DNA from: Azolla caroliniana
Lineage: Eukaryota > Polypodiophyta
Direction of reading: 5' to 3'
Length of the DNA: 64,000 nt
NCBI GenBank assembly: GCA_043228905.1
Contig: JBHGNT010000020.1
Location: forward strand, 5,394,001-5,458,000
Shown in pieces: positions 45,591 to 56,580 of the stretch (position 1 is the first letter of the stretch; the number at the start of each line of letters is the position of its first letter). The notes under the pieces were generated by a model, which was not told the DNA's origin, made no database searches, and was given only the letters and a program-made list of their open reading frames with translations. The position numbers were made by a program, and so were the translations under genes.

Positions 45591-47190
45591 GCTGCAACTT
45601 TTCTAGGCCAAGAGGTTTGGTGAAGATGTTGGCAACTTGCCGATTCGTCTGGACATACTAGAGTTCTACTTCACCGCTGAGGACCCGCTCGTGCACAAAG
45701 TGATAATGCACTTCGATGTGCTTCGTCTGAGCATGGAACACAGGGTTCTTGGCTACTTGCATGTTGCTCATGTTGTCGCAGTAGATCGGGATTAGAGTCG
45801 GGACTTCGATCCGGACATCTTGCAGTAGCCACTGAAGCTAGATGGCTTCACAGGTGGCAACGGTAGTGCCCCGATACTCAGCCTCAATGCTCGAAAGAGC
45901 CACAGTCGGCTGGTTTTTGCTGCTCCAGGCAACAACCGTGCTACCTAGAGAGAACATGAATCCGTAAGTGGACCGTCAATCCGACATGTCTCCGGCCCAG
46001 TCGGCATTTGTATATCTGACTAGCTTCTTGGTTATACCACATCGGTATAACAATCCCCGGTCCTTAGTGTCGCTAACATACCACAGTATTCAGTGCACGC
46101 ATTGAAGGTGCTCCATAGTCGGCCTCTGCATGAACTGACTTATCGCTCTGACCGGATAGCTAATGTCGGGTTGCGTCATCGTCAAATAAATAAGGCTTCG
46201 GATAATTTGTCGGAACCATTTCGCATCGCAGGCCGATCCGGAGTCGGGACGAAGCTTCAAGTTTTGGTCAAGGGGTGTGGAGACTGGTCGGAAATTCGTC
46301 ATGCTGAACTTGTACAACATATTCAGCACATAATGTCGCTGAGATAACAATATATCGTCCGGGGTATGGATCACTTCGATCCCGAGGAAGTAATGAAGCT
46401 CCCCCCAGGTCCTTCATTTTGAATGCATCTAACAACTGGGTCTTCACTCAATTAATTTCAACAAGGCCGGGTCTGGTGATGACTAGATCATCTACATATA
46501 ACAAGATACATACCAGACCTTCCAGACCTTTCCGGATGAACAGGGAAGAGTCCGACTTCGAAGCCGCAAACCCCATCTTACGGAACCAGTGCATGATCTT
46601 CAAATTCCAAGCACAGGGGGCTTGCTTCAAGCCGTAAAGGGACTTTTTGAGTCAGCACACAATCGACTTGTTCATCTCCGACTGAAAACTGGGGGGGTTG
46701 GATCATGTAGACCTGTTCTTCAAGGTCACATTGAAGAAACACATTCTTCATGTCCATTTGGTGAAGATGCCACCCCCTTGCCGTGGCAACTGCCAGCACC
46801 ACACAAACCATTGTCATTTTAGCTACCGGGGCGAAGGTCTCATCGTAGTCAATTCTGTGGGTCTGCGCATATCCCTTTGCCACTAATCGGGCCTTGTACC
46901 GGTTGACTGAACCGTCAACATTATACTTCACCTTGTACACCCACTTGCAACCGATCGGTTTGCAATGTCAGGGAGGGTCAACCAGGTCCCATGTGTCATT
47001 GGCATAAGGTGCCCACATTTCTTCCTCTATAGTGGCACACCATTGTGTGTCTTTGGCCGCTTCTGCGTAGCTCTCCCACTCATGCACTTCCGCCACCTTC
47101 GTCAAGTACGCATAGTGCTGCACCATGTACTCGTTATATACGTACCTTTTACAAGGTTCGTTTGGTGGGTCGATTGGCGCAAGGTTGAGT
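45591..47190 (-). pseudogene. C4 reverse transcriptase-RNase H (broken)
   Basis: [28 protein letters not shown] (split here as two runs) near 46930, catalytic LLYVDDL near 46490, then RLRPDSGS region (46374-46090). RNase H lies at 46080-45600. The linker portion 47198-46968 reads YNEYMVQHYAYLTKVAEV. Stops and frameshifts throughout. Confidence 0.83.
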
Positions 47191-47499
47191 GTAAACATGT
47201 ACGGGGGACTTAGGTCTGGCTTTAAATATGAGGCCTAGCTACCCTCATTTGACACATGATCGACTACGTTGAGACTCTGACATTGTGGTTGGTCAACTCT
47301 TGTAGCGAGCACGCTAGCACCAGGTACGACTTGACGCCACGACAGTGGTATGGGACGCCGATCGAAGCTCGAGTCTGTCTCGATCCCTTCGTTCGAGGGT
47401 GGTCGGGTGGATTGGCACCTTTCTTTCTCTCTCTCCTTTCTTATTTATTTATCTTTTATCCTTATCATATGCTTACATTAGTAGCTAAGCTCTAACATT
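47191..47499. other. Unassigned DNA between C4 and C5
   Basis: About 310 bp with a pyrimidine-rich stretch near 47425-47460. No domain, LTR end or target duplication recognised. Confidence 0.4.
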
Positions 47500-48538
47500 C
47501 GGCCATGCATATTTCTAGGATACCGTGATTACGAGTTTGACTACCGGCTATAGGACATAGCCGAGAAGAAGGTCATCCAAAGCTGGGACATAGTCTTCAT
47601 GGAGGAGAAGATTATTGCCGACTAGGAGAAGGAGAAGACGAGTGCTCTCTCCTGGCCAGTTGGAAGTCGAATAGCGATTAAAGAACAAGCCTACCAGATA
47701 CAGACAGGGAGTTAGATCGGTCGAAGGCTAGTCGGGAGCGAAATCCAAACAGGGATATGAACATGGGGTCGGATCTAGAGCCGGATTGACTAGAAAACAT
47801 TCAGTCATATCCAAAGAGGAAGAAGTAGTCGACTCCGAATCGAACGATGAACCAACCGAAGGAGAAGATGAAGGACCTTGCGAGCCAACTGAGGAAAACA
47901 AATTTCCAAATAAAGAGTACATGTTACTAACCGATGAGGGGGAGCCGAAAAGCTTCGAGGAAGTGAATAGGGTCACCCACAATAGAGAGTGGCTAAGTGC
48001 AATGCAGGATAAGATGGATTCCCTACATGAGAACCACACGTATGAGCGGACGGAGTTGCCGAAAGGAAAGAGGGCACTCCAAAAGAAGTGGGTGTATAAA
48101 CTAAAACTAGGAGATGGTGGAAATCCACCAAGATATAAGGCATGCATTATGGTGAAGGGCTTCCAACAGAAGAAAGGAGTGGATTTCGAAGAAATATTTG
48201 CCCCGGTAGTGAAGATGACATCCATCCAGATAATGTTGAGCATAACGGCAAGTATGGACCCTGAAGTCGAGCAGTTGGATATCAAGATGACGTTCTTGCA
48301 TGGTGATCTCGAAGAGGAGATATATATGCAGCAACCGAAAGGATTCATCGAAAAGGGCAAGGAGAACCTGGTATATTGATTGAGGAAAAGCCTTTACGGA
48401 CTCAAACAGGCTCCCCGGCAATGGTACCGAAAGTTTGAATCCTTCATGGCCGATCAAGGCTACTATAAAATGCAGGCCGACCATTAAGTGTTTGTGAAGA
48501 AGTTTGACGGAGGAGACTTCCTTGTTCTCCTACTATAT
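47500..48538 (+). pseudogene. Copia-B fragment C5: integrase C-terminus and RT N-terminus
   Basis: Plus-strand piece related to C2 26250-27300: degenerate FLGY...YEFDYRL, then 47786-48379 with LLTDEGEPKSFEEV, LSAMQDKMDSLHENHTYE, KKWVYKLKLGDGGNPPRYK, QLDIKMTFLHGDLEEEIYM and, after TGA 48377-48379, [16 protein letters not shown]. It stops in FLVLLLY at 48538, immediately before the catalytic box, where C6 begins. Confidence 0.85.
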
Positions 48539-48981
48539 TGTTGAGATACAAGCTCAACATTGGGTGCGTAAACGGGTGCGTAACCTAGTGCGTAGACTGG
48601 GTGTGTAAAACCGTACGCACAAAGGCCGTAACGGTGCGTAAGCCGAGAGGCCATTAGAGGGTTATTCCTCGTAAGGAATAATTTTGGGAGTTAGTGTAGG
48701 AGGCTCATTAATGAGCATTTAAGTATGTGTCAGTACTCTTACAGTACTTCTATCTGTCCATAAGGACTTGTATAAAAAGCCTCGATTGAGCGCATCTTGT
48801 ATAGAGTGACTGAGAGTTATTTTTGAATCTAAGTTTTGTGTGTTCTGCTCACTCTCTCTCTCATTCTCTGTCTCTCCTGCATACGTTGTGTCGTGTTCAA
48901 AGCTTTCCATTAAACCTTCTCTTTGTCATCTATGTTACATGGTTGTGTTTGTTGCGCTTCCACACACGCTATTCTTTTACA
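48539..48981 (+). repeat. C6 5' LTR
   Basis: 443 bp, TGTTGAGATACAAGC...CTTTTACA. The first 100 bp has a repeated GTGCGTAA-type word (five variants between 48564 and 48645). TATAAAA box at 48771-48777. Confidence 0.88.
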
Positions 48982-49062
48982 TGGTATCAGAGCGTGAGGG
49001 TTGAAATCCTCTACGGCCAACAAACAAACAACATCACCGTGAAGAATTGAAGAGATATAAGA

Positions 49063-49538
49063 ATGGATAGAGAGATGGGTACCTCGCTTCCTACAAAGAA
49101 GCTGAACAGAAGCAACTATGCATCTTGGTCATACAAGATGCACCAGTACCTGCTTGGCATGGCTATTGGAGTTATGTCGATGGAGCTAGCGACACAGCAC
49201 CCGAATCGACACATAGAGACTTCCCGACCTGGGAATAGGCGGCGAGTAGAGTCCTATATTGCCTTGCATCCTGTGTGAGTGACCAGCTCTTGAGCTACAT
49301 TCTAGATGCCAAGATGCCAAAGGATGCGTGGGCGAATCTCAAGAGGATTTTCGCCGCCAGCACAACGGCCAGGAAACTTCCTCTCACACAGGCGCTTAGC
49401 AATGTCTGATAGAAAGATCTGTTTGTGGCCGATTACACGGCCCGAATCAAGGAAATTTGCGATTCTCTCACCTCTGTCAACGTGAACATCAAGGAAGATG
49501 AAATGGCGTAGGTTTGCCTTGGAGGGCTAGCGTCCAAG
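49063..49538 (+). pseudogene. C6 gag (broken, interrupted)
   Basis: ATG 49063 ([25 protein letters not shown]). A frame change near 49160 and stops (double TAG/TGA-like region near 49408) follow. The last readable block is VCLGGLASK, directly before the G3 LTR at 49539. Clear relative of C3 and C8 gag. Confidence 0.83.
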
Positions 49539-49674
49539 TGTCAGGAACAATACTAAGATAGAGAAGCAATTAGTACTAAAAGAAGTATTAGTACTAAGAG
49601 AGGTGAAGAACTCTTGAGAGAAGGAAAGAGTGAGTGAGAGGGAGGGAGAGAGAGATCGAGAGAGAGAGAGAGAG

Positions 49675-49729
<55 letters not shown>

Positions 49730-50029
49730 GTGATGATAAGAAAAGATATATATTATGTGAAGAGAATGTACAGTAGTAGCTAGGAGGCTTAAGACTGGCG
49801 TTGAACCGATTTGGTTTGAAATAATGCCTTGTGCCTCCTTTTATAGTGTTTTGAGGAATACTCCTGAAGTTTCTAGAATGTTCCAGAGAAATCTGGAATA
49901 TACATCAATTTTCTATAATAAAACATAGATGAAAATAATATTCTACGTATTACAATGTATGGTTTAATGGTCAAGAGCTTGACCCATGTAGCATAAGGTC
50001 ATGGGTTCGAGTCTTGCCATATCATGACA
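49539..50029 (-). repeat. G3 3' LTR with tRNA-like antisense segment
   Basis: 491 bp, TGTCATGATATGG at 50029 leftward to GTTCCTGACA at 49539. TATAAAA box on the minus strand near 49840. A GA microsatellite covers about 49629-49731. The first 70 bp, read on the plus strand, resembles a tRNA gene with A- and B-box words. Confidence 0.87.
49629..49731 (+). repeat. (GA)n microsatellite in G3 LTR
   Basis: About 100 bp of GA interrupted by GATCGAG words. Confidence 0.95.
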
Positions 50030-50042
50030 CTATCCCCCCTTT

Positions 50043-51475
50043 AAAACGACGAGTGTCACGAGTCGTTTTGGATTGAGGACCCGGTTTGTCTGGATATTGA
50101 TGATGGAAGTCTTCAAGAAGAGCATGAGCATTGGTCACATTCTCTATCGGTTCCAAAGTATGCTCGCTGGGACTATATCCTAGCCAATCGACTAGATAGT
50201 AGAGGTTGTTGCGAAGAATCTTGGAATCAAGGATGGCGGCAACCTCATACTCAGGTCCATCTTCAAGCTCGAACGGGGGTGGAGGCTATGTAATACGTCT
50301 TGGGATGGTGTTCTCTTGATAGGGTTCGAGGAGATAACTATGAAACACCGGATGTATCCGAAGTTGCGGAGGTAGATCGAGACGTAAAGCGACATCATTA
50401 ATCTTTTGTATAATACGGAAAGGACCTAATCGCCGATAATCCAACTTCTCGCATGGGCGAGTAGTCTTGATGTGTCGTCGTAGTAGCCATACCCGATCTC
50501 CAATGTTAAAACTGGATGGAAGTCGATGACGATCCGCATAAACCTTGTGTGTTTGTTGAGCTTGTTGGAGATGAGTAGATAAATCGGCTTGTATCTTGCG
50601 TAACTGCTCTAAACGATCCTCTGCGCAAGGATTTGTGGACAACGCTGGGGTTTCAAATACACACCACCGGGGGTGAGAACCCGTATAAGCATAAAATGGC
50701 GTAACTTTAGTCGATGCGTGGACAGAGTTATTGTAGGCAAATTCGGCGAAGTGGAGAATATCTACCTAGTCATCCTGATGATAGCTTAGAAAGCACCGAA
50801 GATACTGCTCGAGTGTTTGATTTGTTCGTTCTGCTTGGCCATCCGTTTGTGGGTGGTAGCCGGAGGAGAGGTTACACGTGACCTTGAGCATTTTAAAAAG
50901 GTGCTTCTAGAATTTCGATACGAACTGGGGTCCACGGTCGCTGATGATATTATCGGGAAGGCCATGATGTCGACATACTTCACGCATGACAATTTCAGCG
51001 GTTTCTTCACTGGATATTTCCTTAGTACATGGCAAGAAATGAGCCATCTTCGTATATCGATCTACAATTGTTAGAATCGCATTGAACCCCTTAGAGACTG
51101 GAAGATCTGTGATGAAGTCTAGAGCAATGGATTGCCACGACTTGCTTGGAATGGGTAATGGTTCTAATAAACCATATGGATGATGCCTTGGTATTTTCGC
51201 CCTGCAACATGTATCACAAGTCCGAACAAAATCTTCGACAAATTGTCGCATACGGGGCCACCAAAATGATCGTTGTACTAAATCTAATGTTTTAGTACTA
51301 CCAAAATGCCCAGATGTATATGTGTCATGATAGTTTTGGATTGCTTGAAGGCGGCAAGAACCATTAGGAACATACAAGAGTTCATTAAAGAATAGTAATC
51401 CATCATGGTATTTGAATTGCCGATTGCGACCATGAACAAGATGCTCGAGAGGGATCAATTTGTGCTAGAATGGCT
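50043..51475 (-). pseudogene. G3 integrase with C-terminal chromodomain
   Basis: Zinc finger HDTYTSGHFGS...CDTCCRAK and core (LTIVDRYTKMAHF, IISDRGPQF) in 51458-50907. After a stop come the Glu region ([10 protein letters not shown]) and the piece 50642-50286 with GDRVWLLRR and the LGPFRIIQK GPY/F module. A chromodomain follows, about 50215-50070 (EYEVAAILDSKILRNNLYYL, VDWLGYSPSEHTLEPIENV), ending just before the polypurine tract. Such chromodomains guide integration toward particular chromatin. At least two stops. Confidence 0.88.
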
Positions 51476-52538
51476 TGGGCGAAAGCATCGGTCTTCACGT
51501 CCTCACGTATAGTATCGATAACGTGGGAATCCATTGGCATGCCAAAGACTTGTGTTACTTGCAGTCATGTCGGTCCCAAGATTACTTGCTTTTGGTTATC
51601 AAAAGCTGGCTCGCTGGAACGCGGTGCTAGGTACGAACGACGTGATAATGCATCTGCCTTCCCTTGGTGCTTCCATGGACGATATGTAATTTTGAAGTCG
51701 AAACGTGTGAGGAAGTGGGCTCACCGAGCTTGACGTCGATTTAACACACGAGCATCCTGAAAGTAGGCAAGGTTTTTGTGGTCACTGAATATAGTGACTT
51801 GATGAGAGGATCCGTCTAGAAAATGCCTCCATTGCGTAAAAAGGTCCAATATTGCCAATAGATCCTTATCATGAATTTCGTAGTTGATTTCGGCGGCGTC
51901 AAACTTGCGTGAGTGAAAAGCCACAGGATGTAGCTTCTCGCCATTACCTCGTTGTGACAGAATGCTCCCCAATGCGAAATCCGATGCGTCTGCTTCGATA
52001 ATGAATGGTTTTTCCGGATCAACATGAGCTAGAATTGGAGCCGATGTAAATGCCTTTTTAAGACTCTCGAAAGCCATGTCCTCTTCTTCAGACCAAACGA
52101 AAGATTGTCCCTTCTTGGTAAGATGTGTGAGAGGCAGAATGAGTTTTGAGTAATCCTATATGAACTTCCATTAAAAATTGGCAAAGCCTAAAAAGCATTG
52201 CACATCTCGCACCGAACGCGGAGTCTGCCACTCTACCATAGTTTTGACCTTAGCTTGGTCCATGGCGATGCCTTCTGAGGAAATGACATAGCCTAGAAAT
52301 TCCACTTGATTGCACCAAAAACTACATTTTTCCAGCTTTGCATAAAGACCATGTTCTCGAAGTCGTTTTAGTACTAATAGTACATGAGAATCATGCTCTT
52401 CTTAGGTCTTTGAATAAACCAGTAGATCATCCAAATAGATGATCAAACAAACATCAAAGAGATCTTAGAATATATCATTTGCCATGTGCTGGAAGACTGC
52501 TGGCGCATTAGTGAGACCGAACAACGAAGTGCCCATAT
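51476..52538 (-). pseudogene. G3 RNase H and RT palm
   Basis: RNase H in 52077-51721: FIIEADASDFALGSILSQ, NYEIHDKDLLAIL, VTIFSDHKNLAYF give D, E, D. Upstream RT, with stops, reads LFGLTNAPAVFQ, catalytic YLDDLLVYS near 52430, then FLGYVISSEGI. Interrupted at 52538 by C7. Confidence 0.88.
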
Positions 52539-53168
52539 TGACAGGAACTGCTCGCTCCCTATGCGCAACACTCAGCCACAACCGAGCTTAGAATCATACA
52601 CAGAAAAAACGAGAATTGAATGCACGACATAGTGAGAGAAGAGTACACAGGATGTTTACGTGGAAAACCCAAACTAGGGAAAAACCACGACAGCCCACAG
52701 GCTGCAAACTATCACTATGTTACAATGATTACAATAGTGAGCTCACGGAGGCAACGACCTCGTGCTCACGATCTTCGCCACAGGCGGCGGTTACAATAGA
52801 GGCAACGACCTCTTTCTCTCTTTCTCTCTCTCTCTGTACACTGTTACGCGCTCTCTCTTCTTGCACCAACAAGAATGACAACAACAACACCTTCCACTAA
52901 GTTGGCCCTAAGTCATATTTATACTAATATGAATTTTCGGCTATTTACAAATATAGCCCCGATGGCCTCTCAGGAAACATATTTACGAATATGTCCCTCC
53001 ATCCGGTGAGCATTTCTCATCGGGCCTTCAGCATCCGGCTCTAGCCGGGTACTCATCTGGCTTTCACTGGGTCTTCTGTAGCTAGGTATTCCTCGTCCGG
53101 TTCTCACCGGGTACTCCTCATCGACACTGTTCTTCTCACTCCCATCCGGAGGGACTTGTTTCCTAACA
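52539..53168 (-). repeat. C7 3' LTR
   Basis: 630 bp, minus strand; TGTTAGGAAACAAGTCC at 53168 leftward to TTCCTGTCA at 52539. Polypurine tract on its right (53180-53169, GAAGGGGGAGTT on the minus strand). Confidence 0.92.
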
Positions 53169-53229
53169 AACTCCCCCTTCACTCCGGCATGGGATGTCTT
53201 ACCAGTCCGATCCGCTTCCGGCATGCTTC

Positions 53230-54120
53230 CAACTTGTCGGGTATCAGCACTTTGGTTAGCATATCTGACCCGTTCTCGGCCGTGCGGATCTTCGTCAGCG
53301 CGAACTCCTGGTTCTCCACTCTTTCCCGAATCTAGTGATACCTACGCTGGATGTGCTTCATCCTTGAATGGTAGGCCGCATTCTTAGCAAGGTGGATGGC
53401 ACTTTGATTGTCGCAATAGAGCCGGTATTCATCTTGCCGGATACTGAGCTCTCTGATGAAGTCCTTCATCCATAATATTTCCTTGCTGGCTTCCACAGCC
53501 GCCATGTACTCCGCCTCCGTGGTTGACAACGCAACCGTCTTCTATAGCCTCGACTACCACGAAACAGCTCCCCCTGCATATGTCATTACATACCCGGATG
53601 TAGACCGGCTGGTATCCACATCAGCCGACATGTCCGAATCGGTAAAACCTTCAAATTGAGGTTTACCGGAGCCGAATCGGAGACACATATTCGAAGTGCC
53701 CTTCAAGTACCGGACTATCCATTTGACCGTGTTCTAGTGCTCCTTGTCGGGATTGCTCATAAACCGGCTCACCACTCCGACTGCGTATCCTATATCCGGT
53801 CGGGTACACACCATTGCGTACATTAAGCTCCCGACTGCAGAGGCATATGGAACCTTCATCATATCAGCCTTCTCTGCTTTCGTCTTCGGGCTTTGCTTAC
53901 CGGATAACCTGCAGTTTGCCGGAAGTGTCGATTTGACCGGTTTCGCATCTGACATGTTGAACCGCTGAAGCACCTTTGTCACGTACTTCTCCTGTGACAG
54001 CCACAACTGCTTCGTTGGCCGGTTCTGGATGATATGCATCCCCAACATCTGTTTTGCTGGACCCAAGTCTTTCATTGCGAAGGTTCGGTTGAGAGCCTTC
54101 TTTAGCATCCGTATTTTGGT
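53230..54120 (-). pseudogene. C7 RT C-terminus and RNase H
   Basis: 54108-53734: MLKKALNRTFAMKDLGPAKQ, KYVTKVLQRFNMSDAKPV, SLMYAMVCTRPDIGYAVG. RNase H continues to 53332 (STTEAEYMAAVEASKEILWM, YCDNQSAIHLAKNAAYHS). Stops between pieces. Starts abruptly at the deletion junction. Confidence 0.88.
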
Positions 54121-54134
54121 TTAGTCCCGTGTAT

Positions 54135-54515
54135 TAGCCCCTAGAAGGTATTCATGTGCTCCGCCATGCTGGAGCCATCTTGGTACCAGAGTCTTACTAG
54201 TTTCCGGAATACCGAAACCTGATTAACAACATTTTTGTTTTGAAACATAATGCCGATCTTCTCCCAGAGCTCATGAGCCTTGCTCTCTTCATTGAAGTTA
54301 TTGTATAGGCTCATGTTGATGAAGCACCGTATGTACGCCGTTGTCTTCATGTGCATCACCTCCCATATCGTGGCGTCGATTTTGTCCGGTCTCTTGTCCC
54401 CGAACTGGACCGGCAACCAAAGATCTTTAACCACGAGCATGCCCCTCATCTTCGACTTCCACACCGAATAGTTGGAGCCGGTGAGCTTGAACATGCCGCC
54501 CAACGATTTGTCCAT
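54135..54515 (-). pseudogene. C7 gag N-terminal part
   Basis: ATG 54515 (FKLTGSNYSVWKSKMRGMLVV); open for 124 codons to AEHMNTF. It is then joined out of context to RT sequence near 54135, losing the zinc knuckle and everything up to the RT thumb. Confidence 0.9.
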
Positions 54516-54545
54516 TTTCTGTGTCGTTTTGCTCTGATACCACTT

Positions 54546-55175
54546 TGACAGGAACTACTTGCTCCCTATGCGCAACACTCAGCCACAACCGAGCTTAGAA
54601 TCATACACAGAAAAAACGGGAATTGAATGCACGACACAGTGAGAGAAGAGTACACAGGATGTTTACATGGAAAACCCAAACTAGGGAAAAACCACGGCAG
54701 CCCACAGGCTGCAAACTATCACTATGTTACAATGATTACAACAGTGAGCTCACGGAGGCAACGACCTCGTGCTCACGATCTTCGCCACAGGCGGCGGTTA
54801 CAATAGAGGCAACGACCTCTTTCTCTCTCTCTCTCTCTGTACACTGTTACACACTCTCTCTTCTTGCACCAACAAGAATGACAACAACAACACCTTCCAC
54901 TAAGTTGGCCCTAAGTCATATTTATACTAATATGAATTTTCAGCTATTTACAAATATAGCCCCGATGGCCTCTCAGGAAACATATTTACGAATATGTCCC
55001 TTCATCCAGTGAGCATTTCTCACCGGGCCTTCAACATCTGGCTCTAGCCGGGTACTCCTCATCCGGCTCTCACCGGGTCTTCCGTAGCTGGGTACTCCTC
55101 GTCCGGTTCTCACCGAGTACTCCTCATCGACACTGTTCTTCTCACTTCCCATCTGGAGGGACTTGTTTCCTAACA
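54546..55175 (-). repeat. C7 5' LTR
   Basis: 630 bp, partner of 52539-53168. On the minus strand it is followed by three bases and the primer site TGGTATCAGAGC. Confidence 0.92.
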
Positions 55176-55180
55176 CATAT

Positions 55181-55364
55181 CTGGTGCGAAACACGGTCTT
55201 CCATTCATCTCCTGGTTGGATCCATACGAGGTTATAGGCTAGCCGTAAGTCGATCTTCGTGAAGAACTTGGCACCATTGATCCGTTCTAAAAGACTTGAG
55301 ATAAGGGGAAGTGCATACCTATTTCTGATTGTCACCTTATTCAAGCCACAGTAATCTACAACAA
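55181..55364 (-). pseudogene. G3 RT, N-terminal palm
   Basis: Continuation of G3 RT beyond C7: [35 protein letters not shown]. The sequence ends abruptly near 55364 in DYCGLNKV, where C8 starts. The joint has no LTR end, so it is a deletion or rearrangement breakpoint. Confidence 0.82.
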
Positions 55365-56580
55365 GACGAAGTGATCCAGATCCTTAAGTAGCTGCTTCAA
55401 CCATCGTGGTTCGCATGTCGCGGCAACCGCTCCTCTATACTCGGCTTCAGTGCTCGATAGCGCAACTGTCGGCTGCTTCTTGCTACTCCACGCGATCACG
55501 GCACTCCCAAGAGAGAACACGAAACCGGACGTGGATCGGCGATCGTCGGCGTTTTCGATCCAATCAACATAGGTGTAACCGACCAACTGCGTGGCAGTAT
55601 CGGTCCGATGTAGTAGCCCCCGGTCCTTAGTGCCACTGAGGTACCATAGTACGTGTTGTGCGCACAGAAGGTGCTCCTCGGTCAATCGCGCCATGAATTG
55701 ACTAATCACCCCGATCGGGTAGCTGAGATCTAGTCGGGTGATGGTCAAGTGTATAAGGCATCCGACTATCTGTCAGAACCTCGTCGGGTCGCATACCTTC
55801 CCGAAATCGGGGTGAAGCTTGACAATTCTATCCAGAGGAGTCGAGATGGACTTACATTCGGCCATCCCGAATTTGAAGAGCATATTCAACGCATAATGAC
55901 ATTGGCTGATCAATATGCCTTCGGGGGTATGGATCACTTCGATCCCGAGGAAGTAATGAAGGTCCCCCAGATCCTTCATGTCGAATGATGTCGCAAGCTA
56001 GAGCTTCACGTGATCAATCTCAACTAGGTCGGCGCCGGTGATGACCAAGTCATCAACATAAAGTAAAATGTTAACCGGCCCAAGTCAACCTTTCCGGATG
56101 AACAATGAGGAGTCTGATTTTGACGTCGCAAAGCCCATCCGATGCAATCGTTGCATGATCTTCGCATTCCAGGTACGCGGGGCTTGCTTTAGTCCGTAAA
56201 GGGACTTCTTCAATTGGCATGTACCATGTACACCTGCTCCGCAAGATCACCTTGTAGGAACGCATTCTTTACATCCATCTAATGTAAGTGCCACCCGTTT
56301 GCTGCAGCTACTGCAAGCAAAACATGAACGGTCGTCATCGATGCTGTGTTTCTGCACGTAGCCTTTCGCTACTAACCGGTCCTTGTATCGGTTGACCGAG
56401 CCATCAGTGTTGTACTTGACCCTGTACACCCACCCACCTACATCCAATCGGCTTTGCACCTTTCGGTGCATCAACCAGGTCCCAGGTTTCATTCTCCGCC
56501 AATGCGTGCATCTCTTCCTCCATTGCGGCACGCCAATTCGCTTCCTTCGTTGCTTCTGCGTAGCTCTCCGGCTCATGCAC
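55365..56580 (-). pseudogene. C8 reverse transcriptase-RNase H (broken)
   Basis: RNase H 55748-55365: GYTYVDWIENADDRRST, LSSTEAEYRGAVAATC, cut at [30 protein letters not shown] near 56380, catalytic [10 protein letters not shown]-like region near 56060 (damaged to [10 protein letters not shown] context), and SQCHYALNMLFKFGMAE (55920). Several frameshifts. Confidence 0.82.

Larger units (their letters stand above)
44534..47190 (-). mobile_element. Ty1/copia fragment C4 (copia-C family)
   Basis: Minus-strand copia with 3' LTR (44935-44534), polypurine tract, a long C-terminal pol tail, RNase H and RT. It is cut off near 47190 in the integrase-RT linker. No 5' half is present. Related to C3 throughout. 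Confidence 0.87.
48539..49538 (+). mobile_element. Ty1/copia element C6 (copia-C family), 5' end
   Basis: 5' LTR (48539-48981), primer site TGGTATCAGAGC directly after it (48982-48993), and gag up to 49538, where gypsy G3 interrupts it. The host sequence is C5 (last bases TATAT). The downstream part of C6 is not found in the window. Confidence 0.87.
49539..52538 (-). mobile_element. Ty3/gypsy chromovirus G3, 3' part
   Basis: Minus-strand element inserted in C6 gag. 3' LTR (50029-49539), polypurine tract (AAAGGGGGGATAG, 50042-50030), chromodomain, integrase, RNase H and RT. RT is split at 52538 by C7 and continues at 55181-55364. The 5' LTR and gag are not in the window. CCAAG (49534-49538) would be its left target copy. 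Confidence 0.9.
52539..55175 (-). mobile_element. Deleted copia derivative C7 (copia-B family), nested in G3
   Basis: 2637 bp flanked by perfect CATAT duplications (52534-52538, 55176-55180). Two 630-bp LTRs (52539-53168 and 54546-55175) enclose only 1.38 kb. From the 5' side: primer site, first 124 codons of gag, a junction near 54120-54140, then the end of RT and RNase H, then a polypurine tract. Protease, integrase and the RT catalytic core are gone. It keeps every cis signal, so it may have moved in trans. Confidence 0.92.

Noticed and set aside
49960-50022. A functional tRNA gene
   Set aside because: Acceptor, D and anticodon stems do not pair well by eye; kept only as a tRNA-like segment of an LTR.
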